A stretch of DNA of 12,768 nt from JBKJVQ01 sp046717125. GTDB taxonomy: Bacteria; Pseudomonadota; Alphaproteobacteria; Rhizobiales; Methyloligellaceae. Below the pieces are notes generated by a model. The model saw only the letters and a program-made list of their open reading frames with translations. It was not told the origin of the DNA and made no database searches. The stretch is from the NCBI GenBank assembly GCA_046717125.1, contig JBKJVQ010000165.1, positions 1 through 12,768 on the forward strand, written 5' to 3'. Positions 6,732 to 12,768 of the stretch are shown here, in pieces. Each line of letters begins with the position of its first letter. The stretch's first letter is position 1. A program made the position numbers and the translations under genes.

Positions 6732-7863
6732 CCGGGAGACGAAGGGAAAACGCGTTCTCACCGATGAGCAGCGTCTTGCCTGGCTTCGGCTGATCCGCAC
6801 GGAGAATGTCGGGCCCTCCACGTTCCGGCAACTGATCAACAATTTTGGCGGCGCCGTCGCCGCGATCGACGCACTGCCGGCGCTTTCGCGCCGCGGCGGA
6901 CGGCTGGTTGCGCAATCCATCTATCCGCTGCGGGAGGCCGAAGCCGAGCTTGCCCGCGCGCACCGTCTCGGCGCATCGCTCGTCGCAATTGGCGAGGAAG
7001 GCTATCCGTCGTGGCTGGCGCAGGTCGACGCTCCGCCGCCGCTGCTCTACGTCAGAGGCCGGACCGAACTGGCCGCTGAACCGATCGTCGCGATTGTCGG
7101 TGCGCGCAACGGCTCGGTGGCCGGGGCGAAGCTCGCGCGCATGCTGGCCGACGGTCTCGGGCGCGCAGGCTTCGTCGTCGCGTCCGGCTTTGCACGGGGC
7201 ATCGATACGGCGGCGCACAGGGGCGCGTTCGCGACCGGCACGATCGCGGTCCTCGCCGGCGGAATCGACAATATCTACCCGCCTGAAAACGAGCAGCTCT
7301 ACGCGGAACTCTGCACTAATGGCCTCGTCGTGTCCGAGCGCCCTCCCGGCTTCGTGCCGCGCGGACCGGACTTCCCGCGCCGTAACCGGCTGATCTCCGG
7401 CATGTCCGCCGGCGTGATCGTGGTCGAGGCAGCGGCGCGTTCGGGCTCGCTGCACACGGCCCGGCGTGCGCTTGAACAGGGCCGCGAAGTGTTCGCCCTG
7501 CCGGGCAGTCCGCTTGATCCGCGCACGGAGGGGACGAACGCCCTCATCCGGCAGGGCGCGATGCTGATTACCTGCGCCGACGACGTGATCGCCGAACTCG
7601 GGCCGATTGTCGGCCGGCTCCAGCAGTGCGAGCCGGAGAAGATGGACGAACCGGAGAGCGCGGACCTCGCGTCATCCATCGAACTGGAAGGCGACACCCG
7701 CGCTCGGGTAATCGAGGCGCTCGGCTTCACGCCCATCGATATCGACGAGATTATCCGCGCCACGGGCCTGAGCGTACGCGACGTGCAGATCGCCCTGCTC
7801 GAGCTCGATCTGGCCGGACGGCTTGAGCGTCACGGCGAGCAAACGGTTTCGCTCACGGGTTGA
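6700..7863 (+). CDS. dprA: DNA processing protein DprA
   Basis: DprA binds incoming single-stranded DNA and loads RecA during natural transformation; it is also widespread in species not known to be competent. The product has up to 387 aa. There is an N-terminal helical HhH/SAM-like part (about 21-75). The Rossmann-fold DprA core follows, with IVAIVGARNGS (129-139), SGFARGIDTAAH (162-173), FPRRNRLISG (225-234), VEAAARSGSLHTAR (242-255) and TEGTNALIRQGA (276-287). A C-terminal winged helix (about 330-387, DLM1-like) ends the protein. Start is uncertain. GTG 6700 overlaps plsY by 32 nt but lacks a ribosome site. In-frame TTG 6715 has AGGA 8 nt upstream and would remove five residues. The gene ends 4 nt before the convergent argC stop, with no visible terminator. 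Confidence 0.94.
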   Translation: MRKAVLARDGDRETKGKRVLTDEQRLAWLRLIRTENVGPSTFRQLINNFGGAVAAIDALPALSRRGGRLVAQSIYPLREAEAELARAHRLGASLVAIGEEGYPSWLAQVDAPPPLLYVRGRTELAAEPIVAIVGARNGSVAGAKLARMLADGLGRAGFVVASGFARGIDTAAHRGAFATGTIAVLAGGIDNIYPPENEQLYAELCTNGLVVSERPPGFVPRGPDFPRRNRLISGMSAGVIVVEAAARSGSLHTARRALEQGREVFALPGSPLDPRTEGTNALIRQGAMLITCADDVIAELGPIVGRLQQCEPEKMDEPESADLASSIELEGDTRARVIEALGFTPIDIDEIIRATGLSVRDVQIALLELDLAGRLERHGEQTVSLTG

Positions 7864-7867
7864 GCGA

Positions 7868-8911
7868 TCACGGGAATAGTGGAAGCTGCTCCAGCCCACG
7901 GGTCTCAGGGAGACCGAATATCAGGTTGAAGTTCTGAAGCGCCTGACCGGCGGAGCCCTTCACCAAATTGTCGATCGCTGCGACGACGATTGCCCTGCCC
8001 ACCACGCGGTCCGCGAAGACGTTGATGAGGCATAGATTCGATCCGCGTACGAATTGCGTTGCCGGCGCAAGTCCTGCCTCAGCCAGCCGGACGAACGGCT
8101 CGTTCCGATAATCTTTCTCGAGCTGCGCACGCAGGTCGGATGTGGTGGCGCCTTCGGCCAACCGGACATAGCAGGTCAGGAGTTCGCCACGGCTCATTGG
8201 GACCAGATGGGGCGTGAAGTTCACCACGATGTCCCGGCCCGCCGCCACACCCAGCTCCTGCTCGATCTCCGGCGCATGACGGTGGCTGGCGATGGCGTAA
8301 GGCGACATCCCCTCGCCCGCTTCCGAGAACAGCAAATTCTGCTTCGGTGTACGGCCTGCGCCAGAGATGCCGGACTTTGCATCGATGATGATGTCCTCAA
8401 GACCGATAAGGCGGGCCTTGGCAAGCGGCAGCAGGGCGAGCAGGACCGCGGTCGGATAGCAGCCCGGGCAGGCCACGAGCCGCGCGCCCGCGATCTTTTC
8501 GCGATAGTGCTCGGTTAATCCGTAGACGGCCGTCTTCAGTAGATCCGGCGCTTCATGTCGGCCGCCATACCACTCTGCGTAGACCTCAGGATCGCGCAGC
8601 CGGAAATCGGCCGACATGTCGATGATCTTGAGCCCATCCGGCAGTTTCGCAATCGTCTGGTGCGCGGTCGCGTGCGGCAGTCCGGATATGACCGCGTCGA
8701 CTTGGCTCCAGTCGGCGTCGTCGGAGTCGATCAGGGCCGGCGCGTCGATGAAGGCGAGATGCGGAAACACCGATGCGAGTGGCTTGCCCGCATGTGTCTT
8801 AGCTGCGAGTACGGCGATCTCGATATCGGGATGACGTGCGGCGAGACGAATCATGTCCGCGCCCGTGTAGCCAGATGCGCCGATCACCCCGATCCTGATG
8901 CTTTTCGCCAT
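7868..8911 (-). CDS. argC: N-acetyl-gamma-glutamyl-phosphate reductase
   Basis: ArgC reduces N-acetylglutamyl phosphate with NADPH to the semialdehyde, the third step of arginine synthesis. The product has 347 aa, the size of the long (type 1) ArgC. It shows the nucleotide-binding GVIGASGYTGADM (8-20), the SGLPHATA loop (76-83), the catalytic cysteine C151 in CPGCYPTA (148-155), the SGISGAGR segment (180-187), a catalytic-type His in SHRHAPEI (209-216) and FTPHLVPMSRG (232-242). ATG 8911 is preceded by AGGG about 8 nt upstream. It lies downstream of rplM-rpsI, but a strong terminator ends 12 nt before its start codon, so its expression depends on read-through or on a promoter inside rpsI. Confidence 0.97.
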   Translation of the reverse strand: MAKSIRIGVIGASGYTGADMIRLAARHPDIEIAVLAAKTHAGKPLASVFPHLAFIDAPALIDSDDADWSQVDAVISGLPHATAHQTIAKLPDGLKIIDMSADFRLRDPEVYAEWYGGRHEAPDLLKTAVYGLTEHYREKIAGARLVACPGCYPTAVLLALLPLAKARLIGLEDIIIDAKSGISGAGRTPKQNLLFSEAGEGMSPYAIASHRHAPEIEQELGVAAGRDIVVNFTPHLVPMSRGELLTCYVRLAEGATTSDLRAQLEKDYRNEPFVRLAEAGLAPATQFVRGSNLCLINVFADRVVGRAIVVAAIDNLVKGSAGQALQNFNLIFGLPETRGLEQLPLFP

Positions 8912-8923
8912 GGCTGCGCCCTG

Positions 8924-8954
8924 AATAAGAAAATGGCCGGGACGAGCCCGGCCA
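8924..8954 (-). terminator. Intrinsic terminator after rpsI
   Basis: Read on the minus strand, an 8-bp stem TGGCCGGG/CCCGGCCA (8954-8947 with 8941-8934) closes a 5-nt loop and is followed directly by TTTTCTTATT. This is a textbook rho-independent terminator for rplM-rpsI. It is unusual that argC ATG (8911) lies only 12 nt beyond it. Confidence 0.8.
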
Positions 8955-8985
8955 CTGCATCAGTGCTGGCTCGCAAATTTGCGGC

Positions 8986-9477
8986 TTACCGCTTCGAGAA
9001 CTGGAAGCTCTTGCGCGCCTTGGCCTTGCCGTACTTCTTGCGCTCGACGGTGCGGGCGTCGCGCGTCAGGAAGCCCGCCTTTTTGAACGCTGGACGGAGT
9101 TCGGGCTCATAATGCGTCAGCGCCTTCGAGATGCCGTGGCGGACGGCGCCAGCCTGGCCGGACAACCCACCGCCGCTCACCGTGCACGTTACGTCGTACT
9201 CGGTATCTCGGGCAGCCGCCACGAGCGGCTGCCGCAGCATCATTTGCAACACAGGCCGCGCGAAATAGGTAGAAAAATCGCGGCCATTGACTGTGATCCT
9301 GCCCGGGCCGCGCTTGACCCAGACGCGGGCGACTGCGTCCTTGCGTTTTCCGGTGGCGTAGGCGCGCCCCTGCGCATCGAGCTTCTGTTCGTATACGGGA
9401 GCGCTGCTGGCTTCGGACTGGCCACCCTCTCCCGTCAGCTCCGAGAGATCGCCGAGCGACTTGCTGGATTCGGCCAT
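8986..9477 (-). CDS. rpsI: 30S ribosomal protein S9
   Basis: S9 (uS9) sits in the small-subunit head, its C-terminal tail reaching towards the P-site tRNA. The product has 163 aa. An acidic/Ser-rich N-terminal extension (1-32), typical of alphaproteobacteria, precedes the core ATGKRKDAVARVW (41-53), ITVNGRD (61-67), YFARPVLQMM (71-80) and GGGLSGQAGAVRHG (102-115). The conserved basic tail ends SFQFSKR. Start: ATG 9483 overlaps the rplM stop as ATGA, but AGGAG would be only 3 nt from it. The in-frame ATG 9477 has 9-nt spacing and is preferred, the difference being two residues. It is translated from the same message as rplM. Confidence 0.97.
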   Translation of the reverse strand: MAESSKSLGDLSELTGEGGQSEASSAPVYEQKLDAQGRAYATGKRKDAVARVWVKRGPGRITVNGRDFSTYFARPVLQMMLRQPLVAAARDTEYDVTCTVSGGGLSGQAGAVRHGISKALTHYEPELRPAFKKAGFLTRDARTVERKKYGKAKARKSFQFSKR

Positions 9478-9479
9478 GG

Positions 9480-9944
9480 TCATGCGCTCCTGACATTCTG
9501 CCGGCTTAGCGCGCCGAAATCGATTTGCTCGGGCTGCTGTGCGCCGTGCGGATGCTCAGCACCCGCATAAACTTTAAGATTTTTCATCTGGCGGCGGCCG
9601 AGTGGCCCGCGCGGGACCATCCGCTCGACAGCCTTTTCGAGCACGCGCTCCGGGAAACGGCCGTCGAGAATTTTCTCCGCCGTCCGGTCCTTGATGCCGC
9701 CAGGATAGCCGGTATGCCAGTGATAGGTCTTGTCGGCGCGCTTGTTACCGGTGAACTCGACCTTGCCGGCATTGATGACGACGATATTGTCGCCGCAATC
9801 CATGTGAGGCGTGAAGGATGGCTTGTGTTTACCGCGCAGGCGGCGTGCAATGTACGCGGCCAGGCGCCCGACGACCGCGCCTTCCGCATCGATGAGAATC
9901 CAGGACTTCTCGATGTCCTTGGGTGTGGCTGAGAACGTCTTCAT
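9480..9944 (-). CDS. rplM: 50S ribosomal protein L13
   Basis: L13 (uL13) is an early-assembly large-subunit protein. The product has 154 aa, a standard length, from ATG 9944 (MKTFSATP). Core motifs: WILIDAEGAVVGRLA (15-29), LRGKHKPSFTPHMDCGD (36-52), INAGKVEFTG (57-66), GGIKDRTAEKIL (82-93), AVERMVPRGPLGR (105-117) and LKVYAGAEHPHGAQQPE (123-139). A longer in-frame reading from TTG 10022 is rejected: its first 26 residues are unrelated to L13 and coincide with a structured leader. The ribosome site is weak (CGAG, 8 nt upstream; GGAG is 15 nt away). In E. coli the rplM-rpsI operon is controlled by L13 binding its own leader; a comparable structure may exist here. Confidence 0.97.
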   Translation of the reverse strand: MKTFSATPKDIEKSWILIDAEGAVVGRLAAYIARRLRGKHKPSFTPHMDCGDNIVVINAGKVEFTGNKRADKTYHWHTGYPGGIKDRTAEKILDGRFPERVLEKAVERMVPRGPLGRRQMKNLKVYAGAEHPHGAQQPEQIDFGALSRQNVRSA

Positions 9945-9952
9945 GACGACGG

Positions 9953-10030
9953 CTCGTAACTCCGCTGGTGGCAAATGCGCTTCGACCAAGCGCGCGAATT
10001 GCCGCGTGTCTAAGCGAGCCAAGTTACGAG
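9953..10030 (-). promoter_or_regulatory. Candidate structured leader RNA of rplM-rpsI
   Basis: Four nested inverted repeats share a common centre. The outer arms are 9953-9961 with 10022-10030 (9 bp perfect). Then come 9963-9966 with 10013-10016 (4 bp), 9970-9974 with 9999-10003 (5 bp), and 9977-9982 with 9988-9993 (6 bp, 5-nt loop). On the minus-strand transcript the outer 3' arm ends 8 nt before rplM AUG and covers the weak ribosome-site-like GGAG/CGAG. It is a good candidate for feedback control by L13 or for start-site occlusion. Pairing is seen by eye; regulation is inferred. Confidence 0.5.
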
Positions 10031-10034
10031 GTCA

Positions 10035-10085
10035 ATCAAAAACCTATATAAAAACAATATTTTATCTATGCGGTATTATACTACC
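10035..10085. promoter_or_regulatory. AT-rich promoter island between rplM and divergent cluster
   Basis: About 50 nt of strongly AT-rich DNA interrupt otherwise high-GC sequence. A perfect TATAAT is present on the minus strand (10080-10075). It would start transcription near 10068, giving rplM a leader of about 125 nt that includes the nested repeats. No good -35 is visible at 16-18 nt from it. On the plus strand TATACT (10077-10082) overlaps the same site and could serve the 10190 gene, again without a clear -35. Confidence 0.35.
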
Positions 10086-10189
10086 ACAGCACGTTCGGTG
10101 GCTGTTTGGCGTGATTGGTCATGGTCAGGGTGGGGTCTCACCTGTTAGGTGCTCGGCAGTCTCTGCGACGTTGAGGGAGAATTTCGTCA

Positions 10190-10756
10190 ATGCCTCGCTT
10201 GCTTTTTCTGCTTTGCTTGGCGCTGTGCGCCGCAATTCCTGCTCGCGCTGAAGATGCGCCGCGCCCCGCCGCGCCGCAGCTTAGCCAAGTGGCCCTCACC
10301 GAGGACATTGTGACGCGTTTCCTCGCGTCCTATCCTGAAGTGGTGGAGGCAGCCAACAATCACGACCGCGGCACGATCCGCTCAACGGACACGGATCGGC
10401 TGATGCAATCCCTCGGAGCGCTGACTGATCTGACCGGAGCGCAGGCCGATTTGACCGACACCGTCAAGCGTCACGGATTTGCCGATGTAGCCGAATGGTC
10501 ATCCGTCGGGCAAAGTGTGGTGCTGGCCCATTCATATGCGAAATCGGGCCGCAAACCCGGTGAGCGGCGCAGCCAGATGTCGGACGCGATCGACCGGATT
10601 GAGAAGAGCCCCCATATCGGCGAGGCCGACAAGAAACGATTCATCGAACTGATGCAGGACAGCATGGGCTTCGTCGGAGCGATCGAGCCGCCACAGGCCA
10701 ATATCGAGCTGATCGAGAGAATGGGCGACGCCGTGGGCGCGGTCATCGACCAATGA
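10190..10756 (+). CDS. Small exported protein of unknown function
   Basis: I do not recognise the family. The product has 188 aa. ATG 10190 is preceded by GAGGGAG (10173-10179) about 10 nt upstream. Residues 1-20 form a clear signal peptide (hydrophobic 4-16) with a likely cleavage after ARA at 20. The mature part is Ala/Asp/Glu-rich, apparently mostly helical, has no cysteine, and carries a PRPAAPQ linker (25-31). An LTEDIVTRFLASYPEV segment (36-51) and an EKSPHIGEADKKRFIELM segment (138-155) look like amphipathic helices. It is probably periplasmic or surface-associated. Its stop overlaps the next start as ATGA, so it is translated together with a crotonase-fold protein acting in another compartment. 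Confidence 0.8.
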   Translation: MPRLLFLLCLALCAAIPARAEDAPRPAAPQLSQVALTEDIVTRFLASYPEVVEAANNHDRGTIRSTDTDRLMQSLGALTDLTGAQADLTDTVKRHGFADVAEWSSVGQSVVLAHSYAKSGRKPGERRSQMSDAIDRIEKSPHIGEADKKRFIELMQDSMGFVGAIEPPQANIELIERMGDAVGAVIDQ

Positions 10757-11592
10757 CGCAAGGCGCGCCCCGCTCGGCCGACCTGGTCGCGGACGCGCGT
10801 AGCGACATCCTTTTGCGAGAAGATCGCGGCGCCGTTGCGCTCGTAACTCTGAACCGCCCGGACGCGCGAAACGCGCTGTCCGAGGCGATGCTGGCCGGGT
10901 TGACCGCGACATTCGCACGGATCGCCCGCGATCCGCGCATCCACGCCGTCGTCCTGACGGGCGCGGGCACAGCGTTTTGCGCCGGACACGATTTGAGGGA
11001 ATTGACGGCCATGCGCGGCGAAGCCGATGGCGGCCGTGCGGCCTTCACGCGCGTGTTCACCGCGTGCTCCGAAGCCATGCTGTCAATCGTCCGGTGCTCA
11101 AAGCCCGTTATCGCCGCTGTTAACGGGATCGCAACCGCCGCCGGGTGCCAGCTCGTCGCAAGCTGCGATCTGGCGGTGGCGACGCAAAATTCCGAGTTCG
11201 GCACGCCAGGGGTCAACATTGGCCTGTTCTGTTCGACGCCGATGGTGGCGCTCAGCCGCAATGTCGGACGTAAGCACGCGATGGAAATGCTGCTGCTCGG
11301 CGACAGGATCGATTCCACGGACGCCGCGCGGTTCGGTCTCGTCAATCGTGTGGTCGAGGAAGGGCGCGTCGTGCCCGAAGCCCTGTCTATGGCGGAACGA
11401 ATTGCGTCGAAACCGCGTGGAACCGTAGCGATCGGGAAGGAAGCCTTTTACCGTCAGGCCGAACTCGACCTCGCGGCTGCGTACGACTATGCCGGTCGGG
11501 TCATGGCCGAGAACATGATGAGCCAGGATGCCGAAGAAGGTATCGGCGCTTTCCTGGACAAGCGCCGGGCGGTTTGGCGCAGGCCTTCATGA
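10753..11592 (+). CDS. Enoyl-CoA hydratase/isomerase-fold protein, ECHDC3-like, catalytic Glu missing
   Basis: The product has 279 aa with the crotonase fold. ATG 10753 overlaps the previous stop (ATGA). CoA-binding/oxyanion-hole elements are present: AFCAGHDLREL (74-84) and the NGIATAAGCQLVASCDLAVA helix region (124-143). The two glutamates that add water in true hydratases are absent: the GGCEL position reads AGCQL (Q133) and the QPE position reads TPG (G153). The stretch FGTPGVNIGLFCSTP (149-163) and the end FLDKRRAVW match, from memory, the ECHDC3 group found from bacteria to mammals. Standard hydration of enoyl-CoA is therefore unlikely. Another crotonase chemistry or a binding role is possible. 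It is coupled by overlap to the CoA-binding protein downstream. Confidence 0.9.
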   Translation: MTQGAPRSADLVADARSDILLREDRGAVALVTLNRPDARNALSEAMLAGLTATFARIARDPRIHAVVLTGAGTAFCAGHDLRELTAMRGEADGGRAAFTRVFTACSEAMLSIVRCSKPVIAAVNGIATAAGCQLVASCDLAVATQNSEFGTPGVNIGLFCSTPMVALSRNVGRKHAMEMLLLGDRIDSTDAARFGLVNRVVEEGRVVPEALSMAERIASKPRGTVAIGKEAFYRQAELDLAAAYDYAGRVMAENMMSQDAEEGIGAFLDKRRAVWRRPS

Positions 11593-12110
11593 ACGGTTAC
11601 GCGGATGGCTTCATTCGCGGCATCCTGACCCGCAACCGCGTGTTCGCGCTCGTGGGCGCGAGCCTCAACAAGACGCGGCCGAGCTACTTCGTCCTGAAAT
11701 ACCTGACCGACAAAGGGTATGACGTCGTGCCGGTCAATCCGGGTCATGAGGGGCAGGAAATCCTCGGGCGCAGGATCTATGCGCGGCTTGCGAATATTCC
11801 GCACTCTGTCGATGTCATTGACGTGTTTCGCGAGGCGTCAGCCGCGCCGGACATTGCGCGCGAAGCCGTGGCGATCGGCGCGAAGGTGCTGTGGCTTCAA
11901 CTGGGAATCGTCAGCGATGAAGCGCGCATCATTGCCGAAGACGCTGGACTCGAAGTCGTCATGAACCGATGCCCGAAAATCGAATACGGCCGGCTGTCCG
12001 GCGAGATCGGCTGGGCGGGCGTGAACACGCGCAACCTTTCCAGCCGTCGGCCAATTCTTGCGCCCGGCGTGCAGCATCGGTTGTTGTCGAGACCTGCCGC
12101 TCATGAGTGA
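11589..12110 (+). CDS. CoA-binding domain protein (COG1832/YccU type)
   Basis: The product has 173 aa from ATG 11589, which overlaps the previous stop as ATGA; a TTG at 11574 is in frame but less likely. It is a single Rossmann-type CoA-binding domain, like the N-terminal domain of succinyl-CoA synthetase alpha. Features are VFALVGASLNKTRPS (18-32), the strand-turn GYDVVPVNPGHEGQEI (43-58), SVDVIDVFR (73-81), KVLWLQLGI (99-107) and the conserved cysteine in VVMNRCPKIEYGRL (123-136). It has no ligase or acetyltransferase domain, so it probably binds an acyl-CoA or nucleotide rather than making one; its role is unknown in relatives too. Its stop overlaps the MetY start by 8 nt, which ties it to sulfur amino-acid synthesis or to a shared CoA ester signal. 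Confidence 0.92.
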   Translation: MNGYADGFIRGILTRNRVFALVGASLNKTRPSYFVLKYLTDKGYDVVPVNPGHEGQEILGRRIYARLANIPHSVDVIDVFREASAAPDIAREAVAIGAKVLWLQLGIVSDEARIIAEDAGLEVVMNRCPKIEYGRLSGEIGWAGVNTRNLSSRRPILAPGVQHRLLSRPAAHE

Positions 12111-12768
12111 GGCAAAGACGCCCGGTTTTTCGACGCTCGCGATCCATGCCGGTGCGCGACCCGACCCTGCGACCGGGGCACGCGTGACGCCCATCTATCA
12201 GACGACGTCCTATGTGTTCGACGACGCCGATCATGCAGCGGCGCTGTTCAATCTCGAAGTATTCGGGAACATCTATTCTCGCATCATGAACCCGACGCAG
12301 GCCGTGCTCGAGGAGCGAGTAGCCGCGCTGGAAGGGGGCACCGCTGCCCTCGCCACCGCGTCCGGCCATGGCGCGCAGCTTCTGGTGTTTCATTCGATCA
12401 TGCAGCCGGGCGCGAATTTCATCGCCGCCAACCGGCTTTACGGCGGCTCGATCAACCAGTTCGGACATGCCTTCAGGAATTTCGGCTGGGAAGTCCGCTG
12501 GGCCGACATCAACGACATCTCGACCTTCGAAAGCGGGATCGACGACAAGACCCGCGGCATCTTCATCGAAAGCCTCGCCAATCCCGCCGGCGAGTTCGTA
12601 GACATCGAGGCGATCGGCAATATCGCTCGCAAGCACGGCCTGCCGCTGATCGTCGACAACCCGCTGGCCACGCCCAATCTGGTGCGGCCGATCGAGCACG
12701 GCGCCGACATCGTCGTCCACTCGCTGACAAAATTCATCGGTGGGCACGGCAATTCGATGGGCGGCGCC
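12103..12768 (+). CDS. metY: O-acetylhomoserine aminocarboxypropyltransferase (sulfhydrylase), partial
   Basis: This is the first 222 codons of a Cys/Met-metabolism PLP enzyme; the gene runs off the right edge (the family is usually about 430 aa). ATG 12103 overlaps the previous stop within ATGAGTGA. Features: FSTLAIHAGARPDPATGA (9-26), VTPIYQTTSYVF (28-39), YSRIMNPTQAVLEERVAALEGG (58-79), ATASGHGAQ (84-92), LYGGSINQF (112-120), VDNPLAT (184-190; relatives I recall have VDNT) and the PLP-binding lysine K210 in HSLTKFIGGHGNSMGG. The enzyme forms homocysteine from O-acetylhomoserine and sulfide in the cytosol. There is no room for a SAM riboswitch directly upstream, so expression must come from the cluster promoter or one inside the CoA-binding gene. 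Confidence 0.93.
   Translation, partial: MSEAKTPGFSTLAIHAGARPDPATGARVTPIYQTTSYVFDDADHAAALFNLEVFGNIYSRIMNPTQAVLEERVAALEGGTAALATASGHGAQLLVFHSIMQPGANFIAANRLYGGSINQFGHAFRNFGWEVRWADINDISTFESGIDDKTRGIFIESLANPAGEFVDIEAIGNIARKHGLPLIVDNPLATPNLVRPIEHGADIVVHSLTKFIGGHGNSMGGA

Noticed and set aside
9945..10022. N-terminal extension of L13 from TTG 10022
   Set aside because: L13 proteins begin at MKTFSA; the extra 26 residues match nothing and the DNA instead forms nested repeats, better explained as leader.
12090..12110. SAM-II riboswitch before metY
   Set aside because: metY start overlaps the preceding stop, leaving no room for a leader aptamer, and no matching conserved core was seen upstream of the cluster at 10085-10189.

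Overview
The window is high-GC, tightly packed bacterial chromosome. It most likely comes from an alphaproteobacterium of the order Hyphomicrobiales (Bradyrhizobium / Xanthobacter / Beijerinckia side). The reasons are gene order and protein style: gatC-gatA divergent from ruvX-pyrB-pyrC'-plsY-dprA, rplM-rpsI-argC, an S9 protein with an N-terminal extension, and a DHOase-like protein with the DMRVF motif. This placement rests on remembered family and synteny patterns, not on a search. No mobile element, tRNA, rRNA or CRISPR array was seen. The contents are mostly core housekeeping genes with some less well understood ones.

Layout. (1) 1-221: upstream region of an exported pentapeptide-repeat protein (222-1019, +). 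(2) Convergent to it is a minus-strand operon, gatC-gatA-chorismate mutase (3115 down to 1030), with start/stop overlaps. gatB is not in the window. (3) A 157-nt divergent promoter region (3116-3272) holds a GC-rich hairpin and a plausible ruvX promoter. (4) A plus-strand run follows: ruvX, pyrB, a catalytically degenerate dihydroorotase paralogue (pyrC'), plsY and dprA (3273-7863). pyrB appears to have its own promoter a few bases from its ATG. (5) Convergent to dprA, with only 4 nt between, lies the minus-strand set rplM-rpsI-argC (9944 down to 7868). A strong intrinsic terminator sits between rpsI and argC, and a nested inverted-repeat leader precedes rplM. (6) An AT-rich island (about 10035-10085) separates rplM from a divergent plus-strand cluster: a small exported protein of unknown function, an enoyl-CoA-hydratase-fold protein lacking both catalytic glutamates, a CoA-binding protein (COG1832 type), and the N-terminal half of an O-acetylhomoserine sulfhydrylase that runs off the window. 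Consecutive genes overlap by 4, 4 and 8 nt.

How the genes work together. gatCA supplies two subunits of the Glu/Asp-tRNA amidotransferase. pyrB with pyrC' fits the Pseudomonas-type aspartate transcarbamoylase, in which an inactive DHOase homologue is a structural partner. plsY acts in phospholipid synthesis and dprA in DNA uptake/recombination. rplM and rpsI are the usual L13-S9 ribosomal pair, and argC is the third step of arginine synthesis. The least explained parts, and the best leads, are the coupled exported protein / dead crotonase / CoA-binding / sulfhydrylase cluster, the rplM leader RNA, and the terminator placed just before the argC start codon.
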